DNA from: Uranotaenia lowii
Lineage: Eukaryota; Arthropoda; Insecta; Diptera; Culicidae
Length of the DNA: 64,000 nt
Direction of reading: 5' to 3'
NCBI RefSeq assembly: GCF_029784155.1
Contig: NC_073693.1
Coordinates: 282,241,456 to 282,305,455 of the forward strand
Below, in pieces: positions 22,500 through 34,861 of this stretch (within the stretch, counting starts at the first letter, position 1; each line of letters opens with the position of its first letter). The translations under genes were made by a program, and so were the position numbers. The notes under the pieces were generated by a model. The model did not search any database and was not told the origin of the DNA. It saw only the letters and a list, made by a program, of their open reading frames with translations.

Positions 22500-24300
22500 A
22501 TAAATAAAATGAACATCATAATTAATTAATCATGATTGTTACTTCATAAACATTAAAGAGGTTTACATATTATTTGGAATGAGGTCTAATTGATTTCACA
22601 AGCCAATACATAAACATTGCAATACATTAATCTGCAATCGAAAAAGAATTTGAAAATCTTTCGGACATAATTTTGAATAACAAAATGTTGAGAAGTTCAA
22701 CGAATTCAACTTAAAAAATTGACATCCCTTTCGAGTGGCCGACTACTCAAATTAAAACGTAGTTTTGAAAGGTTTTTCACAATTCGTTCCATCGTTGATT
22801 AACTATCTTATGAACCGGCAAACAATCTGAATATATACTAACAACCGATGTTGCCGATTGCTGAATGAGTGTTCAGTAGACTGTTGCAAGCTTTGTATGG
22901 AAATTTCAAATTTAACACTTTTTAAATCCCCCATCACGTTTTTTTGTTGCTTTTACTGCCACAAAACCTGTCATTTTTCAATACATTTCAATGGATTCCG
23001 ATTTTTTATTTGGAAATGTTTATAACTTTTTTCATGAAATATATACTTAGCTTTCCTCATGTTTGCTAAAACTGATGCTGAAGAATAGGCAAAACCAATA
23101 ATTAAACACAAACTTCATTTCCAATATTTGAATTTCTTGGATGAATTAATGTGCAAAATATGTTCTTCCATACAAATTTCCATACAAATCATCTCAAATT
23201 TTACACAGATACTTCCAGACCCAAAAGGCATCGAAAAATCATATGGGAGCAAAACGCCAATTTTTGCAGCGTGCTTTCGGGATTGAGCTTTCTGTTATTT
23301 CTAGAGTTTGTTTTGATTAGGTCGTATGAACCAACATAAACAAAATTGAGTTATTTACTGCAAACGATTGAAAAACATGTATTCTACGTTAGGTAAAAAC
23401 TTGAATTCATTTGATCAAAAAATAAATTTTAGAACATGATTTGAAATTAAGACACATAATGACTTTCTCGTTTTCGCGTGCAATTTGGTTTTAACGACTA
23501 TTTGCATCGCACTAAATTGCCGTGCATGCAAAAAGTCGCAAAACAACAGTTCGGAGTGGTGGTTTAAGCGACCTTCTGCATTTTTCCAGAAAACGCTTCG
23601 TTATGTGTAAATAAGTTGGAAAATTCTATCGGAGATAGTTGTTAGAAGCATAGTTTAAGCGGCCTTGTTAAAAAGATGGCTTTAATATGCTAGGTAAGTT
23701 AAAAAAATGCTTATATATGCTGGGAAAATATTAGCTTCGTATTTTTACAGAGGTCACAGAGGCAGCCAAAAAAATGCGAGGCTTTGTGAATAAGCCTCCG
23801 CACTCTTTGAACGATCATCGCAGCAGCCAGCAATATTAGTCGACAAGAAACATTTCTGATGGTCAGTATAACGCAGAAACGATTCCGAGTGTTGAACGTT
23901 TGTTTCCAGGTAGCATATTTCGGCTTCCTATCACGTTAAACTTCAGTTTACCAATAATATAGATGGTAATGAAAAATATTAAGAAAAGATCAATCAAATT
24001 AAGATGAAATTTTGAGTTTCTTCAAAACGACATTAGTGCCAAATGGGTGTTACCAAACGTCGTAAGAGCATCTGTACTGAAAAAACTAAGCTAATGGCTA
24101 CATCGAAAACACTAGCATGTTCTTTATCTTTTAACACATCGCATACAAAATTTCCAAAGTGCTGTTTGTGTTATTTAAAAAACTAGAATTAAAATTGTGT
24201 TTCAAAACTTCAACAGGAATTTTATCGAAACACGCCGTATGGCTCATACGACCTAATCAAAACAAAATCTAGATTTATCGGATGACTTCACAGATGGAAT
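22500..24300. other. Interspersed repeat and a long-spaced inverted pair
   Basis: 23080-23290 matches 62460-62690 (TTCTTCCATACAAATTTCCA and neighbouring words), so it is an interspersed repeat. TTTGTTTTGATTAGGTCGTA at about 23308-23327 is inverted at about 24246-24265, which would fit terminal repeats of a roughly 0.97 kb element. No coding sequence is recognised. Confidence 0.4.
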
Positions 24301-24330
24301 TGAACTGACCGATACACTGCAATAAATTAA

Positions 24331-24559
24331 GGGCCTTATTACATAAGACGAGTCGAGTAAATCGACTCGACTCCAGTTACTGCCGAGTCGAGCGACATGT
24401 CGTATTACGGTAGTCGAGTGAAACAGCTGAGTCACGAACCTTCAAGCACTCGACTCAGTCGAGCTACTCGACTAAAATTCGACTCGACTCGACTACTGTA
24501 ATACCAAAATGGCTCAATCGAGTAAAATGACTCGTGACTCGTCTTATGTAATAGGGCCC
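24331..24559. mobile_element. Harbinger-type MITE, 229 bp, TAA target duplication
   Basis: GGGCCTTATTACATAAGACG at the left is inverted at the right as GTCTTATGTAATAGGGCCC, and TAA flanks both ends (24328-24330, 24560-24562). A three-base TWA duplication with GGG-starting ends is the PIF/Harbinger pattern. The interior is a dense array of GACTCGA/TCGAGTC words that can form many alternative hairpins. Confidence 0.75.
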
Positions 24560-24929
24560 TAAATTTCATATTGAAAGCTTACACTGAATGTTTGCAGCCC
24601 TGACTTAGAGCACTGTTTGTGTTGAACGAGAGAATAATAAATTAAATATAACTTAAAAAATATATTTCAAAAAGCAATACCCCGTTTGACAGTTAAACCA
24701 AAATGGCTTGATTTCAGATGCTCGAAAATGTATCTATATCATTTTTTAAATCTCAGTATAACAAACACTGAACCACGAAAATACAAAAACTTAAGAATTT
24801 TTCCCACTAACCGCCAACTTCCTCCCTACAAGTTTGGCTATTGACGGCTTAGTCCTAACATGAGCTTTTCAAGGAAACTCATCCCCCAAAATCTGATACC
24901 GCAATAAAAATCAAAAACTAAAATTTATT

Positions 24930-25040
24930 AAAAAACACTGCAGGTACGGGATTTAAACTCATACCTGGCCTGTAGTAGTACTGCGATTACCATCTTAGGA
25001 TGCTAATCGCTCGACCACCGGGAAGTTATTGGGACCATGA
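24930..25040 (-). repeat. tRNA-like SINE head
   Basis: On the minus strand TGGTCGAGCGATTAGC (about 25018-25003) resembles an A box and GAGTTTAAATCCC (24960-24948) a degenerate B box, followed by a poly-T/A-rich region. The spacing of about 55 bp is slightly long for a tRNA. This is best read as a tRNA-derived SINE. No CCA-ready acceptor stem was found. Confidence 0.45.
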
Positions 25041-25059
25041 GCCACATCAACGCATATGC

Positions 25060-27890
25060 GAGAAATTCTACAAGTAAAGCAGGCATATTAAAAAATTATC
25101 CCCCAATAAAACAGTTCTCCGCTTTGAGCTCACTCCCCAAATCTGCCACAATGGAGGTGAATCCACAAAACAAAAGTTCAAAAATCTCCTAAAAAACAGT
25201 TCTCCGTTTAAAGGGCAAGTTTGGCGAGATGATTTTTTTTACAAACATGAATTATCAATGTTGAGCATAAGTTTGGGGGGGTGGGAGATCTCAAGTTTGG
25301 GTATTTTCGATTTTCTGTGAAGAAGCAGGCACATGAATTTAGTCTGCTTTCTAACCGGGGCCTTTAAAAGGGTTCAAAGATATCCCAATGATTTTTTAAA
25401 ATAATTTCAATGTGCTGCTACATGTAAAATAAATCATTCCATTTTTTTCTGTTTAAAAAATCGATTTGTCTCTCTATAAGAAACGGCTAAAATAACAAAA
25501 AGATAAGTGAAATCTTAGTGAAGTCTTTGTTAACCTAAGTTTTGAAAATAAATAACTTGAACTATTTGTTAACAGCAATGGTTATCGATAAAATATTTTT
25601 TTAAAACTAAACATACCGGCATTCTGTATATACATATGTACATGTATATGTATATGTAAATCAGTTATTAGGTGTTCAAAAAAAATCACTTAGTGCCTGA
25701 AAAAGCAGAAGTTAGAAGCTACATGTTGCACATATGGAGAAAAAAAATTCAAAAATTTTTAAGATCATGGCCACGAAAAATGAAAAAAGTGGTGTAAAAC
25801 CTGTACTTTAAATCAGTGTTCCGAATATCACTCATTTTCAATGAATGTTTCTGATTGCACTTCACAACTGAACGTACAACGGTCGGGTTTCGTTATTGAT
25901 TGCTACTGGACCTACCCGATCATCGATCGTTCAATTCATCGCTAAAATACAGATCACCTCGTACGATGCTTGCTGTCAAAACAGTGCAGCACCATCATCA
26001 AATTGGAATCTCACCAATGCGCAATGCATATGGCGAATCTTGTTGGTCTTCGATCAGGAGTGAATGGATCAGGCAGTGAATGAGTGATACATGAAGCCGA
26101 TCATTAGCGTATTTTGTTTGATTTGATATATAGCAAATTAATAAATTTATTTGTTGTTATAACGTTTTTTAACATCAGTATGATCAAAATCAAATTGAAG
26201 TTGTGTTTGTGAGGGAAAGATGTTCACTTTCGCCATGTTTTTCAAATTTTACAAGTTCTCTTATTAAACTGTCGTCCGTCACGTTAAAACTACTGAGAAT
26301 TTATGGTGTCCCGCACAACTGTTTGATTTTTCTCGTCCTGCAAAAAATAATTTTGAATTTCATATAATTCAGGCAGATACTGAGTGAGCTACATTCAGAA
26401 TGGATCAGTTTGTATCTCACTCATCTTCGATATGCGATGTTTGCTAAACCGATAATTCTGAATGATGCGACTCGGTTTGCCTAGCTGATAGGAGCGCTGA
26501 TCGAGATTGCATACCAGCCAGGCGAAGCAGTTGCGAGAGGCGCTATCCCATTATACAATCTGAATGTTTCCAACAGGAAACGCATCCTGAGTGTTTGTTT
26601 TGATTGATTTTCGGAAGACTGCTTTAAATGAATGAACTGCCAAAGCTGTTCAAGTCACAGTAGAAATTTTTTGAAAAGTGAATTGGAAAGTTGACGTTAT
26701 TTGTGATATTTTGGCATCTTTAGATTTATAAAATACGAAACATAGAATTCTCGACGGCTTTTCGGAATTTAAAATAGTCATGAAGAAAAATTTGCGAGAA
26801 AACAATTATAATAGGAGTTATAGTCATTTGAAGTTCAAAAAATGTCATTTGACTCCCTCCGGTACGAATAGTGATAATGTTATTGTAATATCCTCAAGGT
26901 GTCTCGAATTACGAAAGACACTGTACACTACTGATAACAGATAACTACTGATAACATCGCATGGATTGCGATTCGAAACCTTACACACTATGAGAATAAA
27001 AAGACTTACAGTCTATTCGAAGCCGTGAACGTTAACGGAGTCATCTAAGAAACGTGTCTTTTATTAAATCAAAAGGAATTCTTAATTAACTACTTAAATC
27101 AAATGCATGCAAATAGTAATATATTACAGTTATAAAATGAAGTATTCTGCTTTGAATACATATAAACTTTGGAAGGCGGTAATGATGAATATGATGAATC
27201 AATCGAATGGTAGAAAAGATTCCGAAATATTCATAGATCTAGATGAAGATCTGCCATGCAAGGGAATTCGGATTGCTCTAGATACTAACTAAACACGGAT
27301 TAGAGAAACAACTTCAAATTCTTAGCTAATAACGCAACCAGATGTCAGCACCTACCGATGTTGAAAGTTCAACATTCCCAAAACACCCACACAACCGAAA
27401 ACGAGCAACAAGTGTGAAATTTTTCAAAAAATACACCCTATAAACCGATCGCAAATATTCCGTGTGGCGTTTGGTTTACATTTCAACCGGAGTAAAAATA
27501 AATTTTTCCCGATTGCTCGCTCGCGTTTCGAAAAAATGAAAAACCCACCAATCTGCCGACACCGTGTGTTTGTAATAAACAGCACAGAACAGAACCTTAC
27601 GTAAGTTCACAAAACTCACCCGGTGCGGATTATTGCACACAGTTTTCCACGGACCGAGAAAAGAAATCAATCTCTTTGCCGTGGTACCAATTGGAGAATT
27701 CGGTCAGTCGTTAAATGCTGCTTGCTGGGTGGGAAAATTTAGCAAACCCGTTATTATTTATTCGCCCGCCTACAAGTTTCTTTCCAGATAATTTAAACAA
27801 CTCGAAATAGTCTTATAAATACCGTTTCCAGTTTCGAGAAACCAAATCGGTTGCTGGGTGTTATTTTTAATAATTGATTAAGCCTAAAAC
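25060..27890. other. Gene-free region, possible promoter or 5' exon near 27.6 kb
   Basis: 25060-27300 is AT-rich with no recognised gene or repeat. Around 27470-27700 composition is more balanced and the minus strand has CACCGGGTGAGTTT (a good splice donor near 27617). This could be a non-coding 5' exon of a minus-strand gene that continues to the left. The evidence is only the donor-like site. Confidence 0.25.
27866..27871 (-). terminator. Possible polyadenylation signal ATTAAA after PTRHD1
   Basis: ATTAAA on the minus strand lies about 35 bases after the stop codon. It is a variant signal in AT-rich sequence, so it is weak evidence. Confidence 0.3.
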
Positions 27891-27905
27891 ATTTAAACTC
27901 AAAAT

Positions 27906-28076
27906 TCAGCTTAGGAGTTTAAATTTCTTAACGTACTTTTGAACGTCCTCTTTCCGGTACGGTTTGAAGGCGATGCACGTGGCGAGGTTTTCCGGCTGTT
28001 CGATCCACACCTTGTGCTTGATGTCGTTCTGCTGCAACACTTCGCCGAGTGCAAGCAATTTGGCCGTGTCCGGTGC
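27906..28076 (-). CDS. PTRHD1: PTRHD1 (peptidyl-tRNA hydrolase domain-containing 1), last exon
   Basis: The exon encodes 56 residues and a stop: APDTAKLLALGEVLQQND, then HKVWIEQPENLATCIA, then KPYRKEDVQKYVKKFKL. This is the C-terminal 40% of PTRHD1, a small PTH2-fold protein related to archaeal-type peptidyl-tRNA hydrolase. The block WxEQPENxATCIAxxPYxKE is its signature. The exon follows a good acceptor (ATCTTCCAG) and begins in phase 0 at the point where the family reads ..VLE/APDE. The N-terminal exons, about 70-80 residues with the active-site His region, should lie upstream on the minus strand. I could not find them between 28241 and 36000, so they may be in the gap or missed. The open frame extends upstream of the acceptor only as intron sequence, which the foldback at 28245 interrupts. 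Without the first exons, whether the gene is intact is unknown. Confidence 0.8.
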   Translation of the reverse strand, partial: APDTAKLLALGEVLQQNDIKHKVWIEQPENLATCIAFKPYRKEDVQKYVKKFKLLS

Positions 28077-28244
28077 CTGGAAGATATGAAAGAAGAAGGA
28101 AAACATTTTCAATAGAGCAAAAGATTTGATCGTAAATGTGTAAGAAAAAAAGCAAAAACTACGAAAATACGATTGCACACGTTTAAAATGTTCATCAATT
28201 GAGGAAAGTGCAGTGTTTTCCATGTTGACTTTTGCCACCTACAT

Positions 28245-28845
28245 TAGACTTGGGGTCATTTTTTAATTTCTCAAACCCTGGGGTCTCAAAAGCTTCGTTT
28301 TGGTTCAAAACTCATCCATGATTTTTTTGCAGAATTCAGTCTGTAAAGCCTCAATCGGCTGAGACGATGTATGTCTTTTTAAATTTTAAATAACGTTTAC
28401 ATGAGTATATTTAAACTTTTAGGTTTGTATGGAAAAAAAGAATATTTTTTACTGAAAAATCAACTTAATTTTTGTTTATTCTGTGCAACCGAGCCTTTTA
28501 ATGGTTTACATACCCCTGTTAAATAGCTAATAACTTTATGATCTAATTAGATACGAAGTTACGGTCTTCGACAAAGTTGTTCAGCGGAAAATTTCCTTTA
28601 GAGAATTTATAAACTGGCATAAAAAATATAAACAAGCTCGGTTCCACAGAATAAACAAAAATGATGTTGATTTTTCGGTACAAAATATTAAATTTTCCCA
28701 TACAAACCTAAAAGTTCAAATTTACTCATGTAAACGTCACTTAAAAATTAAGCAAAAACTCATAGATGAGTTTTGAACCAAAACGAATCTTTTAAGACCC
28801 CAGGGTTTAAGAAATTCAAAAATGACCCCAAATCGACTCATTCTA
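28245..28845. mobile_element. Hairpin element with long inverted arms, 8 bp duplication ACCTACAT
   Basis: The two halves are inverted copies (for example GGGGTCATTTTT at 28251 and AAAATGACCCC near 28819-28829) meeting near 28545. ACCTACAT flanks both sides (28237-28244 and 28846-28853). The element sits just upstream of the last PTRHD1 exon, presumably within an intron. No ORF is seen. An 8 bp duplication would fit hAT-type or related elements. Confidence 0.65.
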
Positions 28846-30611
28846 ACCTACATATAGGGACCGAATGTCAAAAAAGGTCCTTAATAATAAAAAAAAAAAA
28901 ATGACCTACATATATTGTCGCTGAATCCCCAAACCATAATTTTTTGTCAACATCGGCGACATGAACATCACTGATGACATTTCATGTTGACCAGACATCT
29001 ATCAAACTTCTTTCAAGTGTCGGAACCAAACGAAAGAAAAGGTTGCAGATTGCCGAGGTGTTTGATGAAGTTTTCATCGTCGCTGGTTGGCAAGGTTACC
29101 AGTCACCAGCAGGAAAACTTCGGATTTCAACTGCATTGACAATATGTAACTAGGCGCCGATACTTGAACAATTTTCAACGCTGGACGTCATTTACGACCC
29201 AGTTTGTTAGAGTAAAAAAACGCTGTTTTTGACTGTTGGAAGATTTCTTATAATAGAAGATCAAACGTTGCTTCCCGGCGTATCTTGTGGGTTCCACATT
29301 TTTAAATACATCTGAGCATGTGGCGTTTTTCTAAGTGGATTTTTTTTATATTTTTGACAGTATAAAATGATGCTTTTTCTAATCCGGTATCCGCGATAGA
29401 AGGAAACAAACATTCAAATATCTTAGCAATTGTTTCAGTTTCAGAGATAGAACTTACCCTACATAAGCTTAATTCTTTCAGGTAAAAAGCATGTGCATTA
29501 GTTTGAGGAAGTGTCAAATTTTTACTTTTTCTTTTGACATGATTTTCATGAAAATAAAAAAGAAAAACTTGCTCTTGCCCATGAAAAACTCCAAACCGGA
29601 ATTTGCTTAAAATCATCGCTTTCGTTTACATAGCTCCGAGATAGACTTTTTAATGCGTACAGATTTATGATGATTTTTTTTTCTTCTGACACCAACATGT
29701 CAAAACTTGTATGCATCCTGGAAAATGAAAAACTAACGTTCTTCATTTTTCTTTTCAACATAGCATCTGATACATAGAACATGCATTGCAAATACTACTA
29801 CGGCTAGGCCAATCATGTGATGTAAAACGCAAAAGATACGGGGAATAAGGTGACAAGAGTCGAGTGACGGTGGGGTTTCTCGACACCTCACGCGCGGCGT
29901 AGAACAAGGGACATTGTGTGCTACATTGTGCAGAAGAGTCAATGTTGATTTTCCTGTTTGGCATGCATGTTGTGTCGCATTAAGCGGATGTTGGACAAGG
30001 CATTCGTGCCTGATATGATGATCAATTAAACATTCGAGTGCTTTTGATAGAAATAATTTAGACTATTTTATAGGACGAAAGCTTTTGACTTCGTCGTATG
30101 ATGATCATCCCCCCTTTAGGGATGAATTTCTGGGCTATCTGCCGTCATAGTTTAGGAATATATCCATGAGTAAAACTACTTGATCAAAATCTTCCTTGAG
30201 CTTGAGCTTGAGCTTAGATAAACCGTACATTTCAGTAGTTGCTACTCCGTGATTGACAAGAACCATCAAAATTGTACATAGATCCAAATAAATGGGGCTT
30301 GGGATTAGCTTACCATTTTCTGTGTACACGTTTCAAAGGTTCCTTATCTTATATGGTCAATAACGGCGCCGGCCACGTCCTTACGGTTCATCGGGGAAAG
30401 GGAAGGATTGTTAGTTCGACTTCCGTTGCTAGTAGAGACCGAATACACCTCTAAATCTCCACGGTCGTCACAGGAAGGGTGGTTTGTTAGCGGGGAAGGT
30501 AAATAGATCTGGATTCCCCTTGGGAAGGGATGTGATCAAAGCAAAGTTATATGTTTAACAATCGTCGTGTCGCACACTATCGAGTACCTCGCGTTTTTAT
30601 TTAGGGCAAAT

Positions 30612-32080
30612 ACGTCCTAACGAGGCATTGTCATACACGTTCAAAGCACTTGGCACATGTGCAACTCACCGAATTTTACCGCGCGCTTATAACGAGAAGA
30701 GCAAAACGTCCTAACGTGGCATTGTCATACACGTACAATGCACTTAGGGGCCGTTCACTAATTACGTAAGCACGATTTTGGAAATTTTCAACCCTCCCTC
30801 CCCCCCTGGTAAGACATAGTAAGATTTTTCAAAACCCCCCCCCCCTCCCCCCCCTAGTAAGATCTTACGTTTTTTTTTATTCTTTGAGAAATTGACACGT
30901 TTTTTTTTTCAAAAATAGCTTGAAAATATTAAAAATGTGACATACATGCTTCAAAGCAAAGGCCTTTTTAAGTAAAAAAACAACAGATGAAATGTTATAA
31001 ACGATAGAATTGTAGATACCACCACACAATGTATCTACCACTGCAAGGTAGAAGGCCCGTGAGGAACAAAACGATGAAATGTGATGAAAAGTTTTTCAAA
31101 TTAAATTTACCCTTCCGCTCATTTTCAACATCTTTTACCTTATTCTAATCTTCTATCCTTCTTTAAACTTTCAATTCTTAAAATATTCTTTCTCAAAGAA
31201 TATAAAATTTCACCGATATAGCCGATAAAATAATTTCAGAAAAAAAAATTGCGGTGATTAACTCTTAATTTCAAAAAGCTTCAAAAAAATATCATTCTAT
31301 ACTACTACAATTGGGGCAAAACGTTTAACGACAATCACGTTGTCAACTAACCCAAAAGCTCAGACTCATTCAACGGTAAGCGATAAAGTTTAAGGATTTT
31401 TTTTGGTAAATCGTTTGTTTAATTTAGAATGTCTATCACAGAAAAAGCTGTCTAGAAATTCATTATTTATTTAAAGCGCCTTATATTGATTTTTGAATAT
31501 TTTTTCTGGTTGAAGTCATTTTCAAAACATGATGGATTCAAATCGTGGTGTAACAACGAGCCATTTTTCTTTTTGTTTCGAAAAGCGATGATCTTTTATA
31601 ATAATGTGATTTAGTGTTTTTGATGACATGTTGGTTTGAATTTGTTCTCTATAAGGTTATAGATCCTGCGATTTTTTTTTATTAATTCAAAGACATTAAA
31701 AGATAAATAACATTGCATAAAAAATAACCAACAAATAGGTAGAGAGTAAAAAAAACCTGAGTAATATGGTTTCGTATGGCTGTGGCTGTGATGAAATTTT
31801 AATGTAACATTTCTTACGTAAGATTTAAGGAAACCCCCCCTGCCCCCCTAGTAAGAGATCGTAAGCAAATATGAAACCCACCCTCCCCCCCTATGTGCTT
31901 ACGTAATTAGTGAACAGCCCCTTAGCACCGGTGCAACTCACCGAAGATTATCGTGCGCTTTATACTAGAATGGCATTAACGTCCTTACGTGGCATTGTCA
32001 AACACGTACAATGCAATTGGTACCGGAATTTTATGACGCGTTTAAAACGATAAGAGCAAGAACGACCTAACGAGCAAAAA
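30612..32080. repeat. Tandem repeat of about 94 bp, three units, interrupted by a MITE
   Basis: ACGTCCTAACGAGGCATTGT at 30612, a close copy at 30706 and another at about 31988 each begin a unit containing CACGTACAATGCA, GTGCAACTCACCGAA and a GCGCGCTT.TAACGA region. The MITE at 30747-31921 lies within the second unit. Confidence 0.65.
30747..31921. mobile_element. Harbinger-type MITE, 1175 bp, TTA target duplication
   Basis: GGGGCCGTTCACTAATTACG begins at 30747 and its inverse CGTAATTAGTGAACAGCCCC ends at 31921, with TTA on both flanks (30744-30746, 31922-31924). C-rich subterminal stretches (CCCTCCCCCCC) follow the repeats on both sides. There is no transposase. Its position inside a tandem repeat unit gives the original filled-in sequence. 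Confidence 0.8.
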
Positions 32081-33291
32081 TATTCTAACGCAACGAACCG
32101 ACCCTACTGGCGGAAAAATAAAAAGTTTTTTTCTAGCATACAAAATCTGAATTTAAGCTTTCTGTTCTTCACATTTCGTACTCTTTTGCTTGAGAAAAAA
32201 GCAAGCGTAACACCTGAAACTTTGCCAAGTTCAAGATATGTGGAACAAATAACTTTATGCTTTGAGTTGACGTATCTCGATTTCGGTGCTGCTCTAAAAA
32301 ACTAGTTGACTACAATTTCAAAGATTCATTCCTGGTTTACAATGCATAAGTGAATTATATGTCGTTAACAAAATTATGTATGTACCTCATCCTTGAGTCG
32401 GCTCTCATAAGAAAACACCTACACTGCCCATTATCAAACTGTGCTGATTAAGTTAAAAACAAAACCCGATCTTACTTTTCCGTTTCGATAAAAATGATTT
32501 ATACTTACGAGTATCCTATTATTTGTTAAACGTGCCAACAAGAAGAACCGGGAAAACATTTTCCGTATCATACCGAATACAACTTACCAACCTGCTGGCT
32601 TTCGGATTCGTCCTAAAACTCATTTATTGAAATTTGTATCCGAATTCAATCGCCCTTACATTGATGTTTTGGTGTTTTTGTTGTGCTCTGCCTTCTGCGT
32701 TACGGTTTGCTCAGTTGACAGGCGTTACGGTCCATGTAGGTATACATTATTGCATGCAAGTTTACATTTCGCCAACCGTTTTGGCATCACTAAACCGCCG
32801 GATAAGGAACGGAATGGAAAGCGAAACCCGGCTTTCTTGCTTTTGAAACATCTAATTTAACACCTAAATTCCGCAATTTTGCGAACTTCCAACATATTTC
32901 ACTCCTAATCACTTTTCTGAACGAACACATCTTGTTATCTATCAATTAAATGAAGACTGGCTGCTGAAATTTACTTAATTTAGACGGACCGAAAACAGAA
33001 ACTTTTCACCACCACCAGAGTTGCCAGCCGACCTCCTTCACTCAAATTGGCTAAAACTACTTGATCAAAATCTTCCTGAAGCAAAACTGGAAATAACCCG
33101 TCACTTCCAGGAGATTTGTATTGAGCAAAACCATCGAATGCCCATTTCATCGATTCTAACTATTTTCCGAGCATAATGCAAGGAATCCAGACTTCCAGAG
33201 AAGAACTCTGGCTCTATCGATGAATCTTGATCAACACATCCCGGAAAGTGAGTATTGGGCAGACAACTTAATGTTTCTTAACTGTTTTAAT

Positions 33292-34798
33292 TTTTTTTTT
33301 TTCGTGGCGTTTAAATAGCTCGGGGAGCTGACGCTTGAAATGAAAATTAGAATAGTTTGGAGAAGAAAATTTAAAGTTTAGAGTAGGCAGCGTAGAATAG
33401 AAAGCGATCATGAGACGTTAGTTAGACCATCATGCACTGCATTATATCCACTTCGGCTGAATATGGACAGAAACCAGTTCAAGATAATAAACTAACCCCT
33501 CATAACACCAGTTAGAGGAAGGACATGGGAGGGTTGGAGACTGGCCTCTACATACTCCCCACGCATCTACATACTACAATTTATGGGCGCATTTATAATA
33601 TAAAAATAAAAAGGAAAGATCTCACCAAGTTACAGGACACCTTATTCAGCTGTCGATTTTAAGTTAGGTCCTTGGGCTGACAACTACGTCTTGCGAAAGC
33701 CATCGTCTTAGTCCAAAGATGTTAGGGAATGGCTTGCAGATTCGCTCAACGTCATCATTGGACCAAATGATTTATCGGTAGTACATGCCACGATACATGA
33801 AAATAAAACAGAAAAAAGAGAAAAAAAGAAGGATATTAGTTAATATCATGTATCAATATCTAAAAAGAAGCCTAGCTTAAACTAATAATGAACTGAGCTC
33901 AAATTAATAGTAGAAGTAAGCAACATTATTCCTGTCATATCATAGAATCATACAATTTTACCTAGATATGAATATGAGGGCCTGTTTTGCTTTTTAGAGC
34001 AATTTTATTTCAAACTAATAAAAATTCTAGCTCAAATTAATAGTAGAAGTAAGCAACATTATTCCTATCACAACCTCACAAAATCATGCTAATTTACCTA
34101 AATATGGATATAAGAGCCTATCTAACCGTTTGAGCATCGCCCTACCCTACCTGCCTCACATAGTTGAATGGCTACTTTTGAATGAGATTTAAGAATTATC
34201 AAGACTGTTTGCTCTGAACTATAATACTATCAAAACAACTCAAGAGACAGATTCGTATCACAAACCTAAAACCTCAAAATATCATTTCCATCCAATTAGC
34301 CCCCAGTGATTGAAAAAAGCTAGATTTAAGAATAAGCCACCGTAATTCATAATCCGCAAATACACATCCACTGGAGCATTGGGGAGGAATATGGTATTTA
34401 AATATGTTAACCTACTCCTTTCTAACTTTCCAATTGATTGAATATATCTGAAGAAAAAAAACCCCACCTCCGAATGATCTGAAAAAATAGAAAAGAGCAT
34501 TAAAAAAATAAAGGTTCATAAAATAACAATAAAAGGTCAAACAATCATTTCTGATCGGACCAGATTGACCATGTGATTGAGCTTTAGTTAAAAGCCGTGG
34601 GACCGACATCTAGGGGTTCCGTTTCACTTATGGTCGGAAGTGATCCGTTGATGCCTATAACAACGCTGAATTGTGATACTCTCACTATTCTATATTTAAT
34701 GTTGTTATACGTCAAGGTATACCCATTTATATCAAAGTGATATAAATGAGCACTCAATCACGCCCACAGTTATTTTATAGTTTCAAACAATGTATGCA
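33292..34798 (-). mobile_element. Poly(A) retroposon family, copy A (1507 bp, 22 bp target duplication)
   Basis: The 22 bases at 33270-33291 recur at 34799-34820. The insertion begins with a poly-T run (33291-33302), so the element is on the minus strand. Next to the tail is the conserved GGCGTTTAAATAGCTCGGGG and GAGCTGACGC. Near 34280-34410 is the block shared with B, C and D (CCGCAAATACACATCCACT, GGAGCATTGGGGAGG). No ORF with a known motif is present. The 5' end differs from C and D, so it is probably truncated or rearranged. Confidence 0.75.
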
Positions 34799-34861
34799 AA
34801 TGTTTCTTAACTGTTTTAATATGTTTCTTTAAAATTGTTGAATGCATTTTCCAAATCCTCT

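Larger units (their letters stand above)
30197..33051 (-). mobile_element. Retroposon with (AAGCTC)n tail and 26 bp target duplication, inside the RT relic
   Basis: The same 26 bases lie at 30171-30196 and 33052-33077, and joining them restores the RT reading frame of the interrupted LINE. Read on the minus strand, the insertion starts AGCCAATTTGAGTGAAGGAG at 33051 and ends in repeats of AAGCTC (about 30216-30197). The tandem tail and long target duplication point to LINE-machinery insertion. No coding sequence is recognised in it; a 77-codon frame at 32627-32860 has no motif. It contains a three-unit repeat and a nested MITE. Without the MITE it is about 1.68 kb. Confidence 0.75.
29880..33260 (-). 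pseudogene. Non-LTR retrotransposon reverse transcriptase relic, split by an insertion
   Basis: Minus-strand pieces read in order: SSIEPEFFSGSLDSL with ARKIVRI (about 33230-33145); then, after a frame change, MKWAFDGFAQYKSPGSDGLF (near 33150-33090); then PVLLQEDFDQVVLLMDIFLN across the insertion (33085-33078 to 30195-30140). After further damage come KSFRPI (30085-30070, followed by a stop) and LECLIDHHIRHECL with QHACQTGKSTLTLLHNV (down to about 29900). YKSPGxDGxxPxLLQ, FRPI, QHAxQxGKST are hallmark blocks of the RT fingers and palm of Jockey/R1/LOA-like LINEs. The clade is not determined. The relic is cut at 30196/33052 by one retroposon and again beyond 33291 by copy A of another family. 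Confidence 0.75.

Noticed and set aside
27928..28155. 75-codon minus-strand frame overlapping the PTRHD1 exon
   Set aside because: It is a different frame of the same exon and has no family resemblance.
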